Origin: Saccharothrix sp. HUAS TT1
Lineage (GTDB): Bacteria > Actinomycetota > Actinomycetes > Mycobacteriales > Pseudonocardiaceae
NCBI RefSeq assembly: GCF_040744945.1
Contig: NZ_CP160453.1
Location: forward strand, 7,936,001 to 8,000,000
Reading direction: 5' to 3'
DNA length: 64,000 nt
Below the pieces are notes generated by a model, which worked only from the letters and a program-made list of their open reading frames with translations, made no database searches and was not told where the DNA came from. Shown one piece after another: positions 41,490 through 50,800 of this stretch; position 1 is the stretch's first letter; each line of letters opens with the position of its first letter. Both the position numbers and the translations under genes were made by a program.

Positions 41490-44084
41490 TCAGCCGAGCG
41501 CCGCCAGCGCGTCCCGCAACGCCGACCGGGACGTGATGCCCAGCTTCGGGAAGATCCGGTAGAGGTGGGCGCTGACCGTGCGCGGCGACAGGAACAGGCG
41601 TTCGCCGATCTCCTTGTTGCTCAGGCCGGAGGCGGCCAGGTGCGCCACCTCCAGCTGCTGCGCGGTCAGCTCCGCCGTCGCCGGCTTGGCGGCCACGGCC
41701 ACCCCCGTCGCCCGCAGCTCCTGCTCGGCCCGGCGCAACCAGGCCGTCGCGCCCACGCGGCGGAAGGTGTCACCCGCGCGGCGCAGCTCGGGCCGCGCGT
41801 CACCGGGGCGGTGGCGCCTGCGGTGCAGCTCACCGAGCATCAGCCTGATCCGGGCCTGCTCGAACGGCCAGCGCTCCACGCGCGGCAGCGCCAGTGCGGC
41901 GCGCAGGCCGGCCGCCGTGTCGGCGGGCTCGTCGGCGACCAGCGCGCGGGCCGCGAACACGTGCAGCCGCAGCCGGGGCGTGCGGTCGGCCAACCCGGCC
42001 CGGTCCGCCGCGTCGACCCGGTCGCGCGCCTCGTCCCGGCGCCCGGCGCGCACCGCCGCCTCCACGGCGTCCAGGAGCGTCCACGGCGTGCCCCGGTCAC
42101 GGGAGCTGTGGGCGTGGGCGGCCTCGTAATCGCCTTCGCCCAGGGCCGCCAGCACCAGGTTCCGCGCGGACGACGCCAGGTGCGCGGCGCTGCCGCGCGG
42201 TTCCGCCCACTGCTCCACGGCGCGGCTGTACTCGTGCGCGGAGGCGGTGTCGCCGCGGGCGGCGGCCAGCCACCCCAGCGCGCACCGCAGGTCCTGCGCG
42301 GGCAGCGCGAGGTCGTGGCGGACGCACAGGTCCAGGCCCGCGCTCGCCGCCTGCTCCGCCCGCTCCCACTCCCCCGCCAGGAAGTGGTCGTGCGCGGTGA
42401 ACCAGTAGCCGGTCGCGGCGTGCGTCACGGCGCCCTGGCCGACCTCGCGGCGCACCAGGCCGCGGACGTGCTCCCGGTGCTCGTGCAGGACGTCCAGCCA
42501 GGCGGCGGCGCGGCACAGCTCGGCGACGCGGCCGGGTGCGGCGTCCGCGGGCAGCGCCTCGACCGCCGACCGCAGCTCCGCCGCGCCCGCCTCGCCGCTG
42601 AACACGCCGTGCAGGAGCCGGGTGTGCGGGGTGACCGCCGCGAGGTCGTCGGCGGGCGCCTCCCCGGTGTAGGTGGCGATGAAGAGGCGGGTGAGCACCG
42701 CGCGGTCGTCGGTCGCGCCCTCCAGCAGGCGGCGGGCGCCGCTGAAGTCGCCGTCGCGCACCAGCGCGATGCGGGCGCGGGTGGTGGAGCTGCGGGTCGG
42801 GTCGTCGAGCTGCCGCCGTGCCTCCTCCAGCAGGTCCTGGGCCAGCGGCAGCTGCCCCGACTCCTCCGCCAGTTCGGCGGCCCGGTGCAGCCGGCCCGCG
42901 GCGGCGGGCGCGGTGGTGCTGACGGCGGCGGCCCGCCGCAGCGCGTTGACGGCCAGGCCGCTGCCCCCGCGCAGGCTCGCGCTCAGCGCGGCCCGCTCGA
43001 TCTCGGCCGCCACCTCCTCGTCCGGACCGGCCGCTGCCGCCGCCAGGTGCCACACCCGGCGTTCCGGCGCGTCCCGGTACGCCTCCGCCAGCTCGGCGTG
43101 CGCCGCGCGCACCTCGTCCGGCGAGGCGGTGTTCACGATCGCCGACCGCACCAGCGGGTGGCGGAACCGCAGCCCGGACGGCGTCGAGTCGCGGGTCACC
43201 AGGCCCAGGCGCTCCACCTCGACCAGGTCGAGCGGGGACAGGGCGCTCGGCCGCAGGGCGTCGTTCTCCAGCCGGTCGCCGTCCAGCGCGGTCTGGAGCA
43301 GCAGGGTGCGCACGGGTGTCGGCAGGGCCACGACGCGCGTCGCGTACGTCGACTCCAGCCGGGTGCGCAGGGGCGCGCCGACGGGCAGCAGGTCCAGCGC
43401 GTCCGTGCCCACCACGTGCGGCAGCTCGGCCAGCGCCAGCGGGTTGCCCGCCGCCTCCAGCAGCACCCGCCCGCGGGCGGCGTCGGGCAGGTCGGGGTGC
43501 AGCTCGTCCAGCAGCGCGCCCGCGTCCTCGTCCGGCAGCGGCCCGACCTCCAGCATGGCGATGCCCGGCGTGACCCGCTCGCTGCTGATCAGCGGCCGGC
43601 GGGCGAACAGCGCCCGGATGTCGTGCGGCGCGAGGCGGAGCAGCAGGAACATCATCACCTCGCGCGTCGGGTGGTCCACCCAGTGCGCGTCCTCGACCGC
43701 GATCAGCAGCGGGCCCTCCCGGGCGACCTCGGCCAGCACCGCGAGCGAGGCCACCGAGACGGCGAGCCGGTCGGGCACCGGCCCCGGTTCGAAGCCGAGC
43801 ACCCGGCGCAGCACCTGCCGGTGGAACGGGTCCACCCGGTCCAGGTGGCCGAGGACGGGCGCGAACAACTGGTGCAGCCCGGCGAACGCCAGCTGCGCCT
43901 CGCTCTCGTAGCCGGTGCCGCCGAGCACCCGGACGCCCCGCTCGCGGGCGTACGCGACACCCGCGTCGAGCAGCACCGTCTTGCCGACGCCGGGGTCGCC
44001 GTGCAGCACCAGGTTCGGCGGCACGCCGGGGTCGCGGTCGACCGTGCGGCGCAGCCGCGCCAGCTCCTCCGCGCGCCCGATCAC
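41490..44084 (-). CDS. LAL-type LuxR transcriptional regulator
   Basis: An 864-aa large ATP-binding LuxR regulator. Walker A is HGDPGVGKT (about 28-36), Walker B is LLIAVEDAHWVD, a long helical/TPR-like middle follows, and the C-terminal LuxR helix-turn-helix is LTAQQLEVAHLAASGLSNKE with LFLSPRTVSAHLYRIF. GTG 44084 gives the usual short N-terminus (VIGRAEELARL). An upstream GTG at 44156 would make it overlap the divergent hydrolase start and run through the promoter motif, so I consider it less likely. It sits between two hydrolase transcription units and is the natural candidate for binding the shared motif at 38827 and 44097. Confidence 0.88.
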   Translation of the reverse strand: MIGRAEELARLRRTVDRDPGVPPNLVLHGDPGVGKTVLLDAGVAYARERGVRVLGGTGYESEAQLAFAGLHQLFAPVLGHLDRVDPFHRQVLRRVLGFEPGPVPDRLAVSVASLAVLAEVAREGPLLIAVEDAHWVDHPTREVMMFLLLRLAPHDIRALFARRPLISSERVTPGIAMLEVGPLPDEDAGALLDELHPDLPDAARGRVLLEAAGNPLALAELPHVVGTDALDLLPVGAPLRTRLESTYATRVVALPTPVRTLLLQTALDGDRLENDALRPSALSPLDLVEVERLGLVTRDSTPSGLRFRHPLVRSAIVNTASPDEVRAAHAELAEAYRDAPERRVWHLAAAAAGPDEEVAAEIERAALSASLRGGSGLAVNALRRAAAVSTTAPAAAGRLHRAAELAEESGQLPLAQDLLEEARRQLDDPTRSSTTRARIALVRDGDFSGARRLLEGATDDRAVLTRLFIATYTGEAPADDLAAVTPHTRLLHGVFSGEAGAAELRSAVEALPADAAPGRVAELCRAAAWLDVLHEHREHVRGLVRREVGQGAVTHAATGYWFTAHDHFLAGEWERAEQAASAGLDLCVRHDLALPAQDLRCALGWLAAARGDTASAHEYSRAVEQWAEPRGSAAHLASSARNLVLAALGEGDYEAAHAHSSRDRGTPWTLLDAVEAAVRAGRRDEARDRVDAADRAGLADRTPRLRLHVFAARALVADEPADTAAGLRAALALPRVERWPFEQARIRLMLGELHRRRHRPGDARPELRRAGDTFRRVGATAWLRRAEQELRATGVAVAAKPATAELTAQQLEVAHLAASGLSNKEIGERLFLSPRTVSAHLYRIFPKLGITSRSALRDALAALG

Positions 44085-44096
44085 CGCGACCGGCCG

Positions 44097-44115
44097 GGTG
44101 CAGTCATCTGACCGA
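44097..44115 (+). promoter_or_regulatory. Conserved promoter motif, copy 2
   Basis: GGTGCAGTCATCTGACCGA, with a core dyad GTCA-TC-TGAC. It lies between the LAL regulator and the divergent hydrolase. A -10-like CACGCT (44138-44143) lies at almost the same distance (41 bp) as in copy 1. Confidence 0.7.
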
Positions 44116-44149
44116 TGGCCCCGGTCGCGGCGCCGGGCACGCTGGGGCC

Positions 44150-44917
44150 GTGCCACGACTTCCCGCAGGTACGGAGAACGGCGCCGACGTGAGCCTCTAC
44201 TACGAGGACTACGGCGCCGGCCCGCCGGTCGTGCTCGTGGCGGGCTGGCCGTTCACGGCGCAGTCGTGGGAGTCGCAGGTGGCGGCGTTCGTCGGGGCGG
44301 GCCACCGGGTGGTCGGCTACGACCGGCGCGGCTTCGGCCGCTCCTCCCGCCCCTGGAGCGGGTACGACCAGGACACCCTGGCGACCGACCTGCACCGCCT
44401 GCTCGCGCACCTGGACCTGCGGGACGCGGCGCTGGTCGGGTTCTCCTCGGGCGCCGGCGACGTCGCCCGCTGCGTGGCCCGGTTCGGCGTCGAGCGGGTG
44501 TCCCGGCTCGTGCTCGCGGGTCCGCTCGCGGTGGACGACGGGCTGGTGCGCGACCTGCTGGCCGCGGCCGAGTGGCACCGGGTCGCGATGCTGGACGACG
44601 TGCTCGGCCGGTTCTTCTCCGTGGACGGCGAGAGCGCGCTGGACGAAGCCTCCCGGCAGCACCTGCTGCACGTCGCGGCGTGCGCGTCGCCCAAGGCCAC
44701 GGTCGACGTCATCCGCGCGTGGGCGGGCACCGACCCCGAGGCCGACCTCGTCGACGTCGACGTGCCGGTGCTGGTCGTGCACGGCGAGCGCGACGCGTTC
44801 ACCGCGCCGCGCCGCGGACGTGCGCCGACCACCACCATCCCCAGTGCCCCGCACGGCGCGCCGATCACCCATCCCGAGCAGTGGAACGAAGTCGTGCTGC
44901 GATTCCTGTCGCCCTGA
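44150..44917 (+). CDS. Alpha/beta hydrolase (haloperoxidase-like), probably leaderless
   Basis: A 255-aa alpha/beta hydrolase close in pattern to the gene at 39753: LYYEDYGAGPPVVLVAGWP, GYDRRGFGRSSRP, GFSSGAGDVARCV with Ser99, and HGERDAFTAP (Asp). The final His is probably in SAPHGAPIT. The elbow is G-F-S-S-G-A rather than the usual G-x-S-x-G-G. GTG 44150 has no ribosome site and lies 6 nt after a -10-like box, so the transcript is probably leaderless and activated from the motif at 44097. It is divergent from the LAL regulator. Confidence 0.85.
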   Translation: MPRLPAGTENGADVSLYYEDYGAGPPVVLVAGWPFTAQSWESQVAAFVGAGHRVVGYDRRGFGRSSRPWSGYDQDTLATDLHRLLAHLDLRDAALVGFSSGAGDVARCVARFGVERVSRLVLAGPLAVDDGLVRDLLAAAEWHRVAMLDDVLGRFFSVDGESALDEASRQHLLHVAACASPKATVDVIRAWAGTDPEADLVDVDVPVLVVHGERDAFTAPRRGRAPTTTIPSAPHGAPITHPEQWNEVVLRFLSP

Positions 44918-45025
44918 CATGACCCTCCCTCGCGAAAAGAGTCTTGGCAGCCGGGACGTCGCGGGAAGTGCTGTGCGCGCACGTTGTCCGGCTGTGCGCG
45001 CACGCCGGTGGGCCGCGCCCGCCCC

Positions 45026-45031
45026 TAAACT
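45026..45031 (+). promoter_or_regulatory. -10 element of a leaderless AraC-gene transcript
   Basis: TAAACT ends 7 nt before GTG 45039. No Shine-Dalgarno sequence and no good -35 are visible. Confidence 0.5.
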
Positions 45032-45038
45032 CGGGCGG

Positions 45039-45974
45039 GTGCTGCTCGACACCGACCACCTGGCCCCCGACGACCGGGTGGAAGCCGTCCACACCGCCTT
45101 CCAGGAGGCGTCGGCGCCCTGCCACGTGATCCACGAGGACCCCGACCGCCCGATCCGCTTCCGGGTGGAGCTGTGGCAGGTGGGCCCGGTGGAGGTCTTC
45201 GGCAACCGGTCGTCCGGGATGAGGCTGCTGCGCACGGAGCGGCAGGCCCGCGAGGACCCCGCGCCCGTCATCGCGCTCTCCGTGCAGCGGTCGGGGATCG
45301 GCCGGGCGGAGCAGTGGGACGAGCGCCAACTGGTCCCCGCCGGGGAGATGCACCTGGTGGACCTGTCCTCCTCGTACGACTTCGGGTGGTCCGGCGAAGG
45401 CGCGGCGGGATGCGTGCAGGTGCCCCTGGACGTCCTGGACGTGCCCGTGGACACGATCCGCCGCGCGTCCGGGGCGTTGCGCGGCAGTCCGCTCTACCGG
45501 CTGGTGGCCGACCACGTCGCGCACCTGGCCGGGAACGCCCGGCCCCTGTCCGCGTCCGCGGGGGCGGGAGCGCTCGGCGACGCGACCCTGGACCTGATGC
45601 GGGCGTTGCTGGCGTCCGCCGCGCACGACGACCTGCACCTGGTCGAGGACACCCGGCTCACCCAGGTCCGCGCCTACGTCCGCCGGCACCTGACCGAACC
45701 GGACCTGGGCCCGGCGAAGATCGCCGCCGCGCTGAACGTGTCGGTGCGCCTGCTCTACAAGCTGTGCGGCCGGGCCGGTTTCAGCCTGGAGCAGTGGATC
45801 ATCGCCGAACGGCTGGCGGGCGCGCGGTCCGACCTGGCCACCGACACGTCCCCGATCGCCACCATCGCCCGCCGCTGGGGCTTCGCCGACCCGACCCACT
45901 TCACCCGCAGGTTCCGGTCGGCCTTCGGCTGCACCCCGGGCGAGTGGCGCCGGTCCCACCAGCCGGGAGCCTGA
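45039..45974 (+). CDS. AraC-family transcriptional regulator
   Basis: A 311-aa regulator with an N-terminal sensing domain of the AraC_binding_2 type (IALSVQRSG, GEMHLVDLSSSYDF) and a C-terminal double helix-turn-helix: LGPAKIAAALNVSVRLLYKL, then ATIARRWGFADPTHFTRRFR and the end FGCTPGEWRRS. GTG 45039 starts directly behind a -10 box (TAAACT), so it is probably leaderless; an upstream ATG 44919 in the same frame is less likely. It follows the hydrolase at 44150 and closes the hydrolase cluster, so it may be a second regulator of it. Confidence 0.88.
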   Translation: MLLDTDHLAPDDRVEAVHTAFQEASAPCHVIHEDPDRPIRFRVELWQVGPVEVFGNRSSGMRLLRTERQAREDPAPVIALSVQRSGIGRAEQWDERQLVPAGEMHLVDLSSSYDFGWSGEGAAGCVQVPLDVLDVPVDTIRRASGALRGSPLYRLVADHVAHLAGNARPLSASAGAGALGDATLDLMRALLASAAHDDLHLVEDTRLTQVRAYVRRHLTEPDLGPAKIAAALNVSVRLLYKLCGRAGFSLEQWIIAERLAGARSDLATDTSPIATIARRWGFADPTHFTRRFRSAFGCTPGEWRRSHQPGA

Positions 45975-46033
45975 CCGTCCCTGAAGGACGGTGGACCGCC
46001 GCGAGGTGCGGGATCAGCCGCGTTGTCGGGTGA

Positions 46034-46183
46034 AGCGCTGGTCGGGACTGCCGCGACGCCGACGGCCTGGCCATCGGACCGGGTTCCGGCGCCGGCAACG
46101 TGGTGCGCGGCTGCCGGGCGTTCGACAACCTGGTCAACACCAAGGACCCCACGGTCGGCGCGCCGATGAAACCGACACCCTGA
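46034..46183 (+). pseudogene. Remnant of a pectate-lyase-like parallel beta-helix protein
   Basis: The plus frame between stops at 46031 and 46181 reads DADGLAIGPGSGAGNVVRGC and RAFDN. This is one rung of the right-handed beta-helix in PL9-like pectate lyases, where DADG/GDG and NVVR repeats recur. Only about 50 codons survive, with no start or active site. It lies in the space between the AraC gene and the immunity array. Confidence 0.5.
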
Positions 46184-46211
46184 CCCGGTTCCACCAGCCC
46201 GTGGGTCCGCG

Positions 46212-46853
46212 TCACCGGTCCAGGATGCCGGTCGGGTCGAACGCGGTGAACCGCCCGTGCGGGCGCCGGCCCCAGTCGGCCAGCTCGGGGTGCCGATCGG
46301 CCACCTGCGGTTGGAGGACCAGCAGGTCGGGCCGGATCGTGACCGGTGTCGGACCGCCCAGGACCACGTCGTCGAGGTCGATCTCCAACGAGCTGCCCCA
46401 GCGGTCGGCGAGCAGGCCGAGGGCCGCCGACCCGAGCGCCCCCATCCAGCCGAGCACCAGGTGGATCACCTCGTCCTGGGTCATCTCGGGCACGACCCCC
46501 GAGTGCACGAACGGCTCGGGCTGCCGGAAGCCGGACAGCCCGAACTCCTCGACCACGACGTCCGGCGACACACGACGCACCACGTACCAGAGGTCGTTGG
46601 GCGCGCCCAGCCACAGGGTGACGAACTGGCTGTCCCGGTCGGAGAGCTCTAAGGCCCGGACGAGCTGGTCCCGCTCCGCGGGGATCGGTTCGTTCCGGTC
46701 GTCGAACTCACCGACGAGGATCAGACCGGTGTCCGGGTTCTCCAACGTCCCCCCGGCCGACTGGAGGGACGCGACCCGCTGGGCGACCCGCTCGGGCGAC
46801 CAGCCGGTCTGGTACAGGTGCGCGTAACCGTCTCCCACTTCCACCTCGCTCAA
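46212..46853 (-). CDS. Hypothetical immunity-locus protein
   Basis: A 213-aa cytosolic protein with no recognised family: EVEVGDGYAHLYQTGWSPER at the start, then SQFVTLWLGAPNDLWYVVRR and FGLSGFRQPEPFVH. I chose TTG 46853 because it overlaps the stop of the upstream immunity-like gene by 4 bp (TTGA), suggesting coupled translation; the frame extends to 46889. Its position behind an RHS toxin and two immunity-like genes suggests it is a further immunity gene or an orphan of one. That is inference from context only. Confidence 0.6.
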   Translation of the reverse strand: MSEVEVGDGYAHLYQTGWSPERVAQRVASLQSAGGTLENPDTGLILVGEFDDRNEPIPAERDQLVRALELSDRDSQFVTLWLGAPNDLWYVVRRVSPDVVVEEFGLSGFRQPEPFVHSGVVPEMTQDEVIHLVLGWMGALGSAALGLLADRWGSSLEIDLDDVVLGGPTPVTIRPDLLVLQPQVADRHPELADWGRRPHGRFTAFDPTGILDR

Positions 46854-47203
46854 GACGTCGGGGGCACCTCGTCCACGTCCGGCCGGCATCCGCGGCGCCC
46901 AGCCGGGAGGCGGCGGACCACGCCGACCGCTTCCAGGCCCCGCAAGGCCGCCTCGACCCGGTGCCGGAGTTCATCCTCGTCGATGAGGTCGGGGTCGTCG
47001 GCGGCGTCGGGCGAGTAGTCGTTCACCGCGGAGAAGACGCGGCCCAGCCAGGCGGCGACCTCGGAGGGGAACTCACCGCGGGGGTGCCACTTGTAGAGCG
47101 CCAGGTAGACCGACTCGAACTCCGCGGGGGCGATCCGCCGTTCGAGCAGGGCGACCATCAGGTGGCAGTACGGGCCGACGGGGGTGAATTCGAGGTCGAT
47201 CAC
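46850..47203 (-). CDS. Colicin-like self-immunity protein
   Basis: A 117-aa acidic helical protein: CHLMVALLERRIAPAEFESV, YLALYKWHPRGEFPSEVAAW, then VFSAVNDYSPDAADDPDLID and EDELRHRVEAALRGLEAVG. The AEFE...ID-EDELR pattern is that of bacterial self-protective colicin-like immunity proteins. ATG 47203 is the first start in an open frame. It lies downstream of the RHS toxin and its first immunity gene, so it may be a spare immunity gene acquired against another toxin tip. Confidence 0.6.
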   Translation of the reverse strand: MIDLEFTPVGPYCHLMVALLERRIAPAEFESVYLALYKWHPRGEFPSEVAAWLGRVFSAVNDYSPDAADDPDLIDEDELRHRVEAALRGLEAVGVVRRLPAGRRGCRPDVDEVPPTS

Positions 47204-47349
47204 CGGTTCCTCCCCTGTCGGCAGTTCACCCCGCCCAGTCCAGCCGGAGTGGGCAACGCGTTCTCGATCCCGATACCCCCGTGAAGCACTCCCGGCTCAC
47301 CCGACAACGCCTCGATCACTGCGTCCGTCTGCGGGACCGACCCGGGTGG

Positions 47350-47820
47350 TCACGCGCCCGCGGCGGCGAGCCTGCCGGACTCCTCGTCGATGCGCTCCAG
47401 GACGGCGCGCACGGCCTGGTCGTAGGGGCCGTCCAGTTCCGAATAGAGCAGCCACAGGCCCTCCCGGGCCGCCAGCCTGCACCGGTCGCCCAGGTCCGGG
47501 TGGCCCCGGTCGACAGCTTCCGCCGAGGACTCGCCGGCCACCAGTTGGAACAGCAGCTCCAGCACCCACTCCTTGGCGGGCTTGGACAGCTTCCCGGCCA
47601 AGCCCGCCAACAACACCGACACCACCGCGGGGGCGGCCTCGTAGAGCTGGCCCTGGATGACGACGACGTTCTCCAGCCGCCAGTAGTACCGGTCCGCGTC
47701 CTCCTCGGTGTGTGCGGAGAGCAACCCCACCAGACTTCGCGGGGTGGCCTCCGCCCGGTCCCCCGCCACGGGCAGCGACACCCAGTCGTGGCGGGACAGC
47801 TCGACATCGACGAGACCCAT
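47350..47820 (-). CDS. Candidate cognate immunity protein of the large RHS toxin
   Basis: A 156-aa soluble helical protein of no family I recognise (DRYYWRLENVVVIQGQLYEA, AAPAVVSVLLAGLAGKLSK, LWLLYSELDGPYDQAVRAVL). ATG 47820 has GGAGAGA upstream and lies 18 bp after the toxin gene's stop, the usual site of the partner immunity gene. The helical, HEAT-like character fits a protein that wraps a toxin tip. Binding to the deaminase tip encoded just upstream is predicted but not shown by the sequence. Confidence 0.68.
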   Translation of the reverse strand: MGLVDVELSRHDWVSLPVAGDRAEATPRSLVGLLSAHTEEDADRYYWRLENVVVIQGQLYEAAPAVVSVLLAGLAGKLSKPAKEWVLELLFQLVAGESSAEAVDRGHPDLGDRCRLAAREGLWLLYSELDGPYDQAVRAVLERIDEESGRLAAAGA

Positions 47821-47837
47821 TGCTTCTCTCCGACCAC

Positions 47838-50800
47838 CTATTGCGAGTTCAGCGACCACCGACCGCCCTTGTCGAACAGGACGTCGGGCGGGAACTGCGA
47901 AGGAGTGTACCGAGCCTGGCAGTTGACGCAGACCGGGATCTCGATCCACTCGCCCTTGCGCCAGCCGAAGGTCTTGGTGAAGACCGGCGCATCGGCGCCG
48001 CGGCCGATCTGGCGCTCGATGTCCACTTCGGCGCAGTTGACGGGGTTCGCGCTGCAGCCGGTGTAGACCTTGCCCGTCTTGGGGTCGTAGCCGCCCGCGT
48101 ACGCGGCGTGCTGCTTCCCCTTGGCCTCGCCCACGCCGTTGCGGGCAGAGCGGGCGGCGGCGCCGAGGTCGTCGGCGGCACGCGCGGCGTCCACGCCCGC
48201 GTCGACGGCGTTCGAGGCGAGCTTGGCGCCCTTGCCCATCGGGGTGAAGCCGATGACGGCCATGCCGCACGCCGCCGTGAGGCCGGGGTTCTTGCCGCAG
48301 TTGATGATGTCGCCGACGAAGAAGTCGACCACGTCCCCGACGCTGGGCAGGGGGACCGAGCCGGGGGCGGCGCGGGCGGTTTCGATCCTCGGGCACTTGG
48401 GGGTGCCGTGGGCGCCGCAGTCCAGACCGGTCTGGTGCAGGACCGTGCGCTGCATCACGAGGGTGCCGGTGCAGTCCGGCATCGGGCCGACGAAGCCGGG
48501 GGCCGCGCCGCACTCGCCCTCGACCGCGTACGTGTCGTTGTAGACGTCGTAGGCGTCCCACTTGCCGGTCTCGCGGTTGAGGACCAGCTGGCGGTTGTAG
48601 GGGCCCCAGCCCTTGCCGGCCGGGATGGCGTTGACCGTGCTGACGTGGGTGACCTTGGGGCCCGTGCGGGTGTTGGCCGTGCCCGACTTGCCCTTGCTGA
48701 TCGCGGCGATGGCGTTGGACAGGGCCGTGACGATCATCTGGATCGCCTGGATCAGCAGGCCGACGAACTCGCCGCTGGGGTCCGACAGGGTGACCGGGCT
48801 GTGGTGGGCGTAGGCGTAGCCGTGCATCTGGCGCGGGTCGTGGAAGTCGACGACGGGGTCGACCGAGACGAACCGGCCCAGCGCCGGGTCGTACTCGCGG
48901 GCGCCGACGTGGGTCAGGCCGGTGGGGTCGCGGTCGCCGCCGACGAAGCCCTTCTGGTTGGGCCACGGGGGCTGCGCGCCGCGGGCGCCGCCGTAGGGCA
49001 GCTGGTAGCGGCGGGTCACCGACAGGTCGGTGGTGCGCAACGCCATCGCGCCGGTGCCCTGGTGGTCGCCGATCAGGTAGGCCAGGCCCCCGGCGGTGGA
49101 GCGCTGCATGGCCACCGAGTCGCCGTGGCGGTAGTAGCGGACGCAGCTCGCGGTGGTCGAGCCCTTGGGGAGGCGGACCTCCTGGCCGGGCAGGTAGAGC
49201 GTGGTGGCGTCGGAGTCCCGGGCGAGGAGCCGCACGCCGGTGGCGTCGTAGAGGTACGACGACAGCACCTTCGTGCCCTCGGTGACCGAGGCGACGCGGC
49301 CCTCGCTGTTCCAGTGCAGCTCCTGGGTGACGCCGTCCACCTGGCGGGTGAGGGTGTTGCCCGCCGCGTCGTAGCCGAAGGAGCTGGTGCGCTGGACGCC
49401 GTCCGGCGCGGTCTCGGTGACCGAGCGGGTGGTGTGCGGCTGGCCGAGGCCCGCGGCGTCCACGGTCGGGTGACCGTAGGTGCGGACCGTGGTCCCGGCG
49501 GCGGCGTGGGACTTCTCGGTGAGCCGGTTGCCCGCCGCGTCGAACTCCCACTCCAGCCAGTACGGCGCGGCGCCGCCGAGGGCGGCGGTGGTCGGGGCGG
49601 CCGAGCAGTCCCCGGAGGCCGGGGTCCACGCGGAGGCCAACCGGCCCAGCCAGTCGTGGTCGAAGCACTGGGTGTCGTGCGGGCCGCCGGCGGGGACGTC
49701 GGAGATGCGGGTGGTGTTGCCGGCCTGGTCGTAGCCGTAGCGCCGGTCCACGACGTTGGACTGGCTGGTGGTCTCGCGGTTGACCACGGTCTGGATCAAC
49801 CTGCGGGTGCCCTCGTCGTAGGAGTTCGTCGTCACGACGTTGCGGGTCGAGGTGGCCGCGCCGCGCACGACCTGCAGCATCTCCCCGTACACCGAGTAGG
49901 TGGAGTCGGAGACGTAGGTCGCGGTGGCGCCCGACACCGGGTTGAACGCGAAGGACGTCTTCGGCAGGCCGGCGCCGTCGTAGGTGTGGTGGACGACCTC
50001 CCGCGCCAGGCCACCCGCCGCCGGCATGGACTCCGTGGCGAGCTTGCCGGTCGCGGTGTAGGTCTGCTCGTAGAGGTACTCGCCCTGGAGCGCGCCTTCG
50101 ACGGCCGGGATGGTGACCTTGGTCCCGGTGGTGCGGCCCGCGCTGTCGTAGCCGGTGGTCTCGGTGCGGTAGGCGTGCTCGCCGACGTAGCGGGTGGCGG
50201 ACACGGGCCTGCCGTTGCCCAGGGTGTCGTAGGTGAACCCGGTGAGCTTGAGGCCGCTCAGCGAGTCCTCGTGCGTCGCGGTCTTGCGGCCGAGCACGTC
50301 GTAGGCGGTGGCCACGGTGAAGCCGCGCCCGTCGGTCGCGCTGACCGCGCGGCCCGCCTTGTCGTAGGACGTGGTCGAGACGCCCGCGTCCGGGTCGGTG
50401 ACGCGGACCCTGTTGCCCGCCAGGTCGTGCTCGAAGGTCCACTTGGCGCCGGCCGGGTCGACGACCGAGGCGAGCTGGCCGCCTCGGTCGTAGGCGTAGC
50501 GGGTGGCCTGGAAGGCGGTGGCCACGTCGTTGCCCGCCTGGGCGCGGACCTTGTAGTCGCGCTTCTCGACGTGGCGGCCGAAGGCGTCGACTACCAGGGT
50601 CGTGGCGGTGCCGCCCTCGGGCGGGATGGTGCTCATCTTGTCCGCGCCGTGGTGGACGGTGGTGGTGCGCCACTGCTCGATGGCCTTCTTGCGGTAGATC
50701 GAAGCCGTGGCGCGCCCCATGGTGTCGTACTCGGTGACGGTCTGGTTGGGGACGTAGTTGTCCGCTGCCCCGTAGAGGGTCGTGGACGGCTCTTCGTCGT

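Noticed and set aside
44084..44156. Upstream GTG 44156 as the LAL start
   Set aside because: It would place the conserved promoter motif inside coding sequence and overlap the divergent hydrolase's start; LAL proteins usually begin a few residues before G-R-x-x-E-L.
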